Source: Betaproteobacteria bacterium
Lineage (GTDB): Bacteria > Pseudomonadota > Gammaproteobacteria > Burkholderiales > Thiobacillaceae
Reading direction: 5' to 3'
DNA length: 5,431 nt
Assembly: GCA_020049245.1 (NCBI GenBank)
Contig: JAIFLB010000098.1
Coordinates: forward strand, 1-5,431
Part shown: one piece after another, positions 1-5,431 of the stretch
Position numbering within the stretch: position 1 is the first letter of the stretch
Layout: each line of letters begins with the position of its first letter
Program-made: the position numbers and the translations under genes
The notes under the pieces: generated by a model
What the model was told of the DNA's origin: nothing
Seen by the model: only the letters and a program-made list of their open reading frames with translations
Database searches by the model: none

Positions 1-224
1 AGGCCGCGCTGGACAACCCGGAAGTCGCCGCGCTGAACCTGTCGAAGCCGATGATCGCGGTGAAGAACACGCGCCAGATATCCAAGAAGGACATGCTGCA
101 CAACGACGCCCTGCCGGTCATCGACGTCGACCCGGAAACCTACGCCGTGCGCGCCGACGGCGAGTTGCTGGTATGCGAACCGGTCGCGGTGCAGCCGATG
201 GCGCAGCGGTATTTCCTGTTCTAA
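1..224 (+). CDS. ureC: Urease subunit alpha, C-terminal end (5' truncated by window edge)
   Basis: This is the last 73 codons of the urease catalytic alpha subunit, read from base 3 to the TAA at 222-224. Urease hydrolyses urea to ammonia and carbamate in the cytoplasm with a di-nickel centre. The visible peptide contains VKNTR, the stretch DVDPETYAVRADGELLVCEP, and the ending PMAQRYFLF, which is the hallmark C-terminus of UreC proteins. The nickel ligands, the carbamylated lysine and the mobile-flap cysteine lie upstream of the window, so catalytic competence cannot be judged. The stop is followed after only 10 bases by ureE, as expected of an operon of the ureDABCEFG type. No frameshift or internal stop is seen. 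Identification is very secure from the conserved terminus and the three accessory genes that follow. Confidence 0.96.
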   Translation, partial: AALDNPEVAALNLSKPMIAVKNTRQISKKDMLHNDALPVIDVDPETYAVRADGELLVCEPVAVQPMAQRYFLF

Positions 225-234
225 CTGCAACCGC

Positions 235-759
235 ATGCTCCTGATCGAATCCCTTGCCCCCGCCGACGCCACTGCCACCGAACGCCTGACGCTGACTTTC
301 GAGCTGCGCTGCAAATCGCGCCTGCGCACGAAGCTGGACTCCGGCGAGGAAGCCGGCCTGTTCCTCGAACGCGGCGTCATCCTGCGCGCCGGCGACAAGC
401 TGCTGGGCAAGGACGGCCGCATCGTTGAAGTCATCGCCGCGCCGGAAAGGGTCATCGAAGCGCGCAGCGACGACCCGCTGCTGCTGGCCCGCGCCGCCTA
501 TCACCTGGGCAACCGGCATGTGCCGGTGCAGGTTGCGGCCGGTCTGCTGCGCTTCGGGCAGGATCATGTGCTGGGCGAAATGGTGCGCGGCTTGGGATTG
601 GACATCACGGAAAGCGAAGCGCCGTTCGAACCGGAAAGCGGCGCTTATGGTGGCAAAAGCGGTGGCCACGGCGGCCACGCGCATCCGCATGGTCACAGTG
701 CAGATGGCGAAGGTCGAGGGCCGCGCATCCACGACATGCTGCTCAGCGGCCATCGATGA
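235..759 (+). CDS. ureE: Urease accessory protein UreE (nickel metallochaperone)
   Basis: UreE is a cytoplasmic homodimeric metallochaperone that binds Ni(II) and hands it to the UreG-UreF-UreD-apo-urease complex. The 174-residue product has the N-terminal beta domain (about 1-75, with GEEAGLFLERGVILRAGD at 38-54) and the C-terminal metal-binding domain (about 76-140). In the latter, YHLGNRHVPVQ (89-99) places H95 at the dimer-interface metal site, equivalent to His96 of Klebsiella UreE. H111 in QDHVL matches Klebsiella His112, while Q109 stands where Klebsiella has His110. The tail is His-rich: H145, H148, H150, H152, H154, H166 and H173, interspersed with Gly, consistent with nickel buffering. 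The start lies 10 bases after ureC with no strong Shine-Dalgarno, so translational coupling to ureC is likely. The stop overlaps the ureF start (ATGA). Length and N-terminus fit the family. Confidence 0.95.
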   Translation: MLLIESLAPADATATERLTLTFELRCKSRLRTKLDSGEEAGLFLERGVILRAGDKLLGKDGRIVEVIAAPERVIEARSDDPLLLARAAYHLGNRHVPVQVAAGLLRFGQDHVLGEMVRGLGLDITESEAPFEPESGAYGGKSGGHGGHAHPHGHSADGEGRGPRIHDMLLSGHR

Positions 760-1453
760 ACGTTGCACTGATCCGTCTGCTCCACCTCGCCAGCCCGACC
801 CTGCCGGTCGGCGCTTACACCTATTCACAAGGGCTGGAGTGGGCGGTGGACAGCGGGGCGATCCGCAATGAAGCTGGCACCGTGCAATGGATCGGCGATT
901 GCCTGAGTTACAGCCTGGCCAGCTTCGAGGCCGTCTATCTGGCACACATGCTGGCGGCATGGCGGAAAGGCGACATGGCGCAACTGGCTATACTCGATAC
1001 CGAATTCGTCGCCAGTCGCGAAACCGCCGAACTGCGCGCCGAAACGCTGCAGATGGGGCATTCGCTGGTGAAACTGCTGCAGGGTCTGCCGGATTTCGCC
1101 GAGTCGATTTTCCCTCTCCCCAACCCCTCCCCCGCTTGCGGGGGAGGGGCTAACACCAGCGTCAGCTTTCCCCTGGCCTGGAGCTGCGCCGCCGCGCGCT
1201 GGGATATTGAGACTGAAAGCGCCATCGCCGGCTATCTCTGGGCCTGGCTGGAAAATCAGGTCATGGCCGCGCTGAAAGCCGTCCCCCTCGGGCAAACCGC
1301 CGGCCAGCGCCTGTTGCTTTCCCTCGGCGAACGCCTGCCGGCACTGGCAAAACAGGCCGCCACCGCGCCGCTGGAAACCGCCCGAAATTTCCTGCCGGCA
1401 TTCGCCATCGCCAGCAGTCTCCACGAAACCCAATACACCCGGATATTCCGCTC

Positions 1454-1457
<4 letters not shown>
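756..1457 (+). CDS. ureF: Urease accessory protein UreF, carrying an in-frame palindromic insertion
   Basis: UreF is an all-helical accessory protein that bridges UreD-urease and UreG and gates GTP-dependent nickel delivery. The 233-residue product shows the family signatures: LHLASPTLPVGAYTYSQGLEWAV (9-31), ASRETAELRAE (86-96), WLENQVMAALKAVPLGQ and the C-terminal HETQYTRIFRS. The start ATG overlaps the ureE stop, and its own stop overlaps ureG, so the three genes are probably translationally coupled. The oddity is residues about 119-132 (PLPNPSPACGGGA), Pro/Gly-rich and encoded by a GC-rich palindromic repeat at 1113-1151. From memory, other UreF proteins have an ordinary, shorter linker here between the helix ending LLQGLPDF and FPLAWSCAAARW. 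The frame is open on both sides, so the protein is probably functional with an enlarged surface loop, but this is inference. Confidence 0.94.
1113..1151. repeat. REP-like GC-rich palindromic element inside ureF
   Basis: A perfect hairpin has 12-base arms (CCCCTCCCCCGC at 1124-1135 and its exact complement at 1138-1149) around a TT loop. It is preceded by the pyrimidine-rich lead CCCTCTCCCCAA (1112-1123). From general knowledge, this lead-plus-hairpin layout is a dispersed palindromic repeat seen many times in beta- and gammaproteobacterial genomes, normally between genes. Here it lies within ureF and is read in frame as about 14 residues without a stop. The hairpin itself is certain from the sequence; membership of a dispersed family is recalled, because the window holds only one copy. 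Confidence 0.82.
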
Positions 1458-2107
<650 letters not shown>

Positions 2108-2109
2108 AC

Positions 2110-2184
2110 GTAGGTTGGGCAAAGCGAAGCGTGCCCAACAGCTTATGCGGGCAAGTTGGGCACGCTTCGTTTTGCCCAACCTAC
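2110..2184. repeat. Long near-perfect inverted repeat downstream of ureG
   Basis: Arms of 30 bases (2110-2139 and 2155-2184) are complementary at 29 of 30 positions, around a 15-base loop. Each arm begins GTAGGTTGGGCAAA (read inward from the outer end) and ends GTGCCCAAC. I recognise this word as a widespread dispersed palindromic repeat in proteobacterial genomes, usually intergenic. It sits 3 bases after the ureG stop and 62 bases from the 3' end of the opposite-strand gene, so transcription from either side would form a very stable hairpin. There is no U-run, so it is not a canonical intrinsic terminator, but it could stall or separate convergent transcripts and protect mRNA 3' ends. Confidence 0.88.
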
Positions 2185-2245
2185 ACGTTTCAAATCCACT
2201 GATTGAACAATCACGTTTAATTAGTGCCGGATCAATAAGCACGCC

Positions 2246-2806
2246 TTAAACGGCGCCGTAGATCGCGCGCTTGGCGTCGGTGACCTGGGTTAGCGCAACA
2301 TCGAACGGCACGTTCTCGCAGCGCGGGCGGTAGTCCTGATATGCCTTGTACAGCGTGACCACCTTTTCGCCGCTGCTCTGACCTTTGAAGTCGCTCTTTT
2401 CCAGACGCAGTTCGTCGACCAGTTCGTTCCAGACCAGTCCATCCGCCAGCGGCAACAGCACAAAGTGGATACCAGCCAGTTCAACCTGCATCGGCTTGGC
2501 GATGTTGACCACATAGAGCAGCGCACCCATTCCGGGCGCGAAAAAGGGCTGATATTTCGCGATGAAGGCATTCAGTTGGGCGATTTCGTCGAGCGAGCCG
2601 GCGATGAACTTCAAGTGCGCTGCATCCGCCAGCAGCACCGCGCCGACCATCGTCGCCAGCGGCGGCTTGCGCCGGCCCATCGCATCGGCGACTTCGCCTT
2701 CGATCAGGACCAGATCGCCGCGATAGGCTTGCAGGCCGGAGCCGGCGCTGTCCTTGAAATTGCTGTTGAAAAGCAGGCCTTGGGTTTCGAACGTATCGAG
2801 CAGCAT
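2246..2806 (-). CDS. Hypothetical protein, 186 residues, family not recognised
   Basis: I do not recognise this protein. It is convergent with ureG and divergent from glgC. Balanced amino-acid composition and a long uninterrupted frame support a real gene. There is no signal peptide and no clear membrane helix. The N-terminal part (1-40) is mixed, with GDLVLIEGEVADAMGRR at 30-46. The middle has alternating hydrophobic stretches that look like buried strands or helices (PLATMVGAVLLADAAHLKFIAG 49-70; MGALLYVVNIAKPMQVELAGIHFVLLPL 93-120). The C-terminal third is charged and aromatic (TLYKAYQDYRPRCENVPFDV 151-170), with the only Cys at 163. The pattern suggests a soluble cytoplasmic alpha/beta protein. 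The ATG at 2806-2804 has only a weak upstream GGGA. The frame stays open upstream, but I found no in-frame ATG or GTG in the 60 or so bases before it, so this start is the best available. Confidence 0.72.
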   Translation of the reverse strand: MLLDTFETQGLLFNSNFKDSAGSGLQAYRGDLVLIEGEVADAMGRRKPPLATMVGAVLLADAAHLKFIAGSLDEIAQLNAFIAKYQPFFAPGMGALLYVVNIAKPMQVELAGIHFVLLPLADGLVWNELVDELRLEKSDFKGQSSGEKVVTLYKAYQDYRPRCENVPFDVALTQVTDAKRAIYGAV

Positions 2807-3148
2807 GGAAAGGTTTCCCGGGTTGGCAAATAGCCGTTTTCTGCAAATTGCGGGCCAACCACCACGCTGCCCACAAAAGCCCGTTCAGATGCGGCTTCAC
2901 GCGCGATGAACAGCACTCATGCGCTGTCGCAAAGCTGACAAAGGAGCCCATGACGAGCGGCTTGCAACCAGATCCGGCGGCGGTTTGATGGACTTGCAAG
3001 CAAGCCTGCCCGGCGAGAACCGCAGGCAGCGGTGAAGCGTGGCGGAGCGAATTGCGGCCTCAACTCTATGGGCATACAGTCGTTAATCAGAATACTTGCG
3101 ATGAATTTTGCGACCTCGATTTTCAGGGACTTGCAGCAACCGGTTCGA

Positions 3149-3164
3149 GCTTGCCGAAGCAAGC
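3149..3164 (+). promoter_or_regulatory. Small stem-loop in the glgC leader
   Basis: GCTTGC (3149-3154) and GCAAGC (3159-3164) pair perfectly around the tetraloop CGAA, about 60 bases before the glgC start. If transcription begins upstream, this would be a compact stem-loop in the 5' untranslated region. A regulatory role is only a possibility; a 6-bp stem can arise by chance. Confidence 0.3.
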
Positions 3165-3210
3165 CAGTCGGTCGCCAGACTGAATCGAATCCACGCGGAA
3201 GGTGTTTGAC

Positions 3211-3215
3211 GGAGG
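3211..3215 (+). promoter_or_regulatory. Shine-Dalgarno GGAGG that sets the glgC start
   Basis: GGAGG lies 8 bases before the ATG at 3224. It is the strongest ribosome-binding site in the window. It favours this start over the longer in-frame reading from GTG at 3032, whose extra 64 residues resemble nothing in the GlgC family. Confidence 0.85.
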
Positions 3216-3223
3216 TTAGGGCT

Positions 3224-4549
3224 ATGGCTGAGCACACCGCATTGACCTGTACACACATCGAGCACTGCCCGTTCAGATCGTCCCTGGCGCCCCGCTTCAA
3301 CGCGGTGCTGGCGAAGAGCGCTTACGCCATGATTCTGGCCGGTGGGCGCGGCAGTCGGCTGATGCAACTGACGGATTGGCGGGCAAAGCCGGCGGTTCCG
3401 TTTGGCGGCAAACTCCGCATCATCGATTTTCCGCTCAGCAACTGCATCAACTCGGGCGTGCGGCGCATCGGCGTGGCGACGCAGTTCATGTCGCATGGGC
3501 TGATCCACCACATCCAGCGCGGCTGGAATTTTCTCGACGACCAGTTCGATGAATTTGTCGACATTCTGCCGGCTGGCCGCTATGGCCAGGAAGGCGGCTA
3601 TACCGGCACGGCAAATGCGGTCTGGCAGAACCTGGAACTGATCCAGATCAGCGAGCCGGAATTCGTGCTGATTCTCGGCGGCGACCACATCTACAAGATG
3701 GACTACAGCCTTCTGCTCGCCGACCATGTGGCGAAAGGCGCTGACCTCAGCATTGCCTGCATCGACGTACCGTTGGAGGGCGCGTCGCATTTCGGCGTCA
3801 TGACGGTCGACAAAACCTGGCGCATCACCGGATTCGAGGAGAAGCCGAAACATCCGGCGCCGATCCCCGGCAAGCCGGATCACGCCTTGGTGAGCATGGG
3901 CATTTACGTGTTCAACGCGCGCTTTCTCTATGAGCAACTGCGGTTGGACAGCATCGATCCCGACTCCAGCCATGATTTCGGCAAGGACATCATTCCCAGG
4001 CTGGTGAACAGCCACGCGGTCTATGCCCATTGTTTTGCCAACAGTTGCGTCAACATGGTCGGCGACATGCCCTACTGGCGCGATGTCGGCACAGTGGATG
4101 CCTATTGGGAAGCCAACATGGATCTGGTGCAGGTGACGCCGGATTTGAATCTCTACGACGATAACTGGCCGATCCGGACCAACCAGGCGCAACTGCCACC
4201 GGCCAAGTTCATCTTCAACGATGACGGCTTTCGCGGCCATGCCATGGATTCGATGATATCGAGCGGTTGCATCATCAGCGGCGCAACCATTGAACGCTCT
4301 TTGCTGATGCTGAAAGTGCGGGTCAACGAACACAGCCTGATTCAGGACTCGGTGATTCTGCCGAACGTTGTGCTGGGCCGGAACGTCAGGCTGAAACGCG
4401 TCGTCGTCGACAAGCTTTGCGTCATCCCGGACGGTTTCAGCGCTGGCTTCGATGCGGCACTGGATGCGCAGCGTTTTCACGTCACCGAACAGGGTATTAC
4501 CCTGATCACCCCGGAAATGCTCGGACAGCAGGTGCGTCAGGCACGATAG
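3224..4549 (+). CDS. glgC: Glucose-1-phosphate adenylyltransferase (ADP-glucose pyrophosphorylase)
   Basis: GlgC makes ADP-glucose and pyrophosphate from ATP and glucose-1-phosphate, the committed and usually allosterically controlled step of bacterial glycogen synthesis. The 441-residue product has an N-terminal Rossmann-like nucleotidyltransferase domain: AMILAGGRGSRL (35-46), RAKPAV (53-58), RIIDFPLSNCINSG (65-78), GGDHIYKMDY (152-161, D154 matching catalytic Asp142 of E. coli) and FEEKP (204-208, K207 matching the glucose-1-phosphate-binding Lys195). SSHDFGKDIIP (248-258) and PYWRDVGTVDAYW (283-295) are family signatures. From about 320 a left-handed beta-helix domain follows (SGCIISGATIERSLL, VRVNEHSLIQDSVILP). 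W52 stands at the position of E. coli effector-binding Lys39. The N-terminus is about 12 residues longer than in E. coli and carries CTHIEHC (9-15). No glgA or glgB is adjacent in the window, so it may be a lone transcription unit. Confidence 0.95.
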   Translation: MAEHTALTCTHIEHCPFRSSLAPRFNAVLAKSAYAMILAGGRGSRLMQLTDWRAKPAVPFGGKLRIIDFPLSNCINSGVRRIGVATQFMSHGLIHHIQRGWNFLDDQFDEFVDILPAGRYGQEGGYTGTANAVWQNLELIQISEPEFVLILGGDHIYKMDYSLLLADHVAKGADLSIACIDVPLEGASHFGVMTVDKTWRITGFEEKPKHPAPIPGKPDHALVSMGIYVFNARFLYEQLRLDSIDPDSSHDFGKDIIPRLVNSHAVYAHCFANSCVNMVGDMPYWRDVGTVDAYWEANMDLVQVTPDLNLYDDNWPIRTNQAQLPPAKFIFNDDGFRGHAMDSMISSGCIISGATIERSLLMLKVRVNEHSLIQDSVILPNVVLGRNVRLKRVVVDKLCVIPDGFSAGFDAALDAQRFHVTEQGITLITPEMLGQQVRQAR

Positions 4550-4670
4550 AAGAACCTGTATCCATGGTTACGAATTGGCCGGCGAAGGTCGATTCAACCC
4601 GCGCAACCCAGTCAGCTTGCAAGCGCTGGTTCAAGTTTGCCTCCCACATGCCGATAGGCACTGTCTGGAC

Positions 4671-4674
4671 GGAG
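4671..4674 (+). promoter_or_regulatory. Probable Shine-Dalgarno for the cytochrome c peroxidase gene
   Basis: GGAG lies 9 bases before the ATG at 4684. The same frame is open further upstream with ATGs at 4564 and 4648, but neither puts the hydrophobic segment near the N-terminus as well as 4684 does, so this site decides the start. Confidence 0.6.
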
Positions 4675-4683
4675 ACTGATTGC

Positions 4684-5431
4684 ATGCCTGGAGTACGCCC
4701 GACATTGTTGTTATTCATTACCGTCCTGTTTGTCTGGGCTGGCTGGCTGTTCCTGTCGCCTGACAAAGCTGATTTGCCGCAGGCCATGTCGTACATTTCT
4801 CCGGCCACCGATCAACCCATCACACCAATCCCGGATGCGCTCGAACTTGATGCGCGCAAAGTCGATCTTGGCCGGCGTTTGTTCCATGACAATCGACTTT
4901 CCCACGATGACACCGTTTCCTGTGCCTCTTGCCATGACCTGAGTCTGGCCGGCGGCGATGCATTGGCGGTGGCAGTTGGCGTGCGGCAGCAAATGGGCAG
5001 CGTGAACAGCCCGACCGTACTGAACAGCGCGTTCAACTTCAGCCAATTCTGGGATGGCCGGGCAGGAAGCCTGGAGGAGCAAGCAGAGGGGCCGGTTCAC
5101 AACCCGATCGAAATGGACACGAACTGGGACGCGGTGATCAAAAAATTGTCGCTCGATGCCGACTATGTGCGTGATTTCAAGGCACTCTGGCCGGATGGCA
5201 TCAAGCCGGCCCATATTCAAAGCGCGATCGCCGAGTTCGAACGCAGCCTGATCACACCGGATTCGGCGTTTGATCGCTACTTGAAAGGCGACCAGCAGTC
5301 GCTGACGGGCGACGCCCGCAAAGGCTGGGATCTGTTTCGCAATCTGGGCTGCATTGCCTGTCACCAGGGCGTCAACATGGGCGGCAACATGTACGCCAAC
5401 CTCGGCGTCATGGGCGACTATTTCGTCGATC
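4684..5431 (+). CDS. Di-heme cytochrome c peroxidase, N-terminal 249 codons (3' truncated by window edge)
   Basis: The protein is a CcpA/MauG-superfamily di-heme c-type peroxidase, expected to reduce hydrogen peroxide to water in the periplasm with electrons from a small cytochrome or cupredoxin. Residues 7-24 are a hydrophobic helix after one Arg, acting as a signal or, because no good cleavage motif follows, more likely a membrane anchor. The first heme site is CASCH (C80, C83, H84) and the second CIACH (C223, C226, H227). Between them, SVNSPTVLNSAFNFSQFWDGRAGSLEEQAEGPVHNPIEM (106-144) is the peroxidase signature; Q133 and E143 match catalytic Gln104 and Glu114 of Pseudomonas CcpA. GVNMGG (229-234) follows the second heme. 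No histidine occurs from 85 to 138, so the distal ligand of the first heme (His71 in Pseudomonas) is missing. It lies 134 bases after glgC in the same direction. The C-terminus and the second heme's Met ligand lie outside the window. Confidence 0.9.
   Translation, partial: MPGVRPTLLLFITVLFVWAGWLFLSPDKADLPQAMSYISPATDQPITPIPDALELDARKVDLGRRLFHDNRLSHDDTVSCASCHDLSLAGGDALAVAVGVRQQMGSVNSPTVLNSAFNFSQFWDGRAGSLEEQAEGPVHNPIEMDTNWDAVIKKLSLDADYVRDFKALWPDGIKPAHIQSAIAEFERSLITPDSAFDRYLKGDQQSLTGDARKGWDLFRNLGCIACHQGVNMGGNMYANLGVMGDYFVD

Larger units (their letters stand above)
2807..3223. other. Non-coding divergent interval between the hypothetical gene and glgC
   Basis: These 417 bases separate two divergently oriented genes and should hold both promoters. 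I see no convincing protein gene. Reading frames here are shadows or the untranslated in-frame extension of glgC, and the composition is patchier than in the flanking genes. The glgC-proximal part contains a small hairpin (3149-3164), several GGA motifs and the glgC ribosome-binding site. No promoter, tRNA or riboswitch could be assigned with confidence. Confidence 0.6.

Noticed and set aside
2950..3035. Two tiny overlapping frames (12 and 16 codons, TGATG junction) after AAGGAG, as a possible glgC leader peptide
   Set aside because: The Shine-Dalgarno is only 3 bases from the ATG, the peptides carry no attenuation-type codon run, and no terminator/antiterminator pair follows.
3052..3080. Possible sigma-70 promoter TTGCGG, 17-base spacer, TACAGT upstream of glgC
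   Set aside because: It has only 3/6 and 4/6 matches and no supporting element; such pairs are expected by chance in 417 bases.
3032..3223. N-terminal extension of glgC from GTG at 3032
   Set aside because: The 64 added residues do not resemble GlgC, and GGAGG 8 bases before ATG 3224 sets a better start.
3083..4480. Long (465-codon) open frame on the - strand opposite glgC
   Set aside because: It is antisense to a clear glgC. Its translation is rich in His, Arg, Val and Asp with no domain, typical of a shadow frame in GC-rich DNA.
4550..4683. Search for a terminator or FNR/Anr box (TTGAT-N4-ATCAA) between glgC and the peroxidase
   Set aside because: No hairpin with a T-run and no matching FNR-type dyad was found; the peroxidase frame is open here, but without a good start.
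4711..5364. 217-codon - strand open frame at the right end
   Set aside because: It lies opposite the peroxidase coding sequence, which has two CxxCH motifs and a full family signature; the - strand product shows no family features.

Overview
The window (about 60% GC by eye, + strand shown) looks like a proteobacterial chromosome, most likely a betaproteobacterium. The reasons are the compact ureC-ureE-ureF-ureG order with ATGA stop/start overlaps, UreE/F/G and GlgC sequences of proteobacterial type, a bacterial di-heme cytochrome c peroxidase, and two kinds of palindromic repeat that I recall as common in beta- and gammaproteobacterial genomes. The genus cannot be told from this sequence.

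Layout: (1) 1-2107, the 3' part of a urease operon: the end of ureC (alpha subunit), then ureE (nickel donor), ureF (scaffold and GTPase regulator) and ureG (GTPase). UreE, UreF and UreG, with UreD, load nickel into apo-urease. (2) 2052-2237, a repeat-rich segment that overlaps the end of ureG. It is dominated by a 30-bp near-perfect inverted repeat and is bracketed by 12-bp inverted repeats. (3) 2246-2806 on the - strand, an unrecognised 186-residue protein gene, convergent with ureG. (4) 2807-3223, a non-coding divergent interval of about 417 bp holding the glgC leader. (5) 3224-4549, glgC, ADP-glucose pyrophosphorylase, the committed step of glycogen synthesis. (6) 4684 to the right edge, the first 249 codons of a membrane-targeted di-heme cytochrome c peroxidase, not closed within the window.

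The urease genes form one functional module. The hypothetical gene, glgC and the peroxidase look like separate units; no other glycogen genes are visible.

The most unusual aspect is that two different palindromic repeats have entered urease accessory coding sequence without breaking it. A GC-rich hairpin element is read in frame as about 14 residues inside UreF, and a possible 186-bp inverted-repeat-bounded element appears to have replaced the natural end of UreG with an unrelated tail of about 16 residues. The peroxidase also lacks any histidine where classical CcpA enzymes have the distal ligand of the peroxidatic heme. I see no CRISPR array, tRNA or rRNA gene, transposase or defence system.
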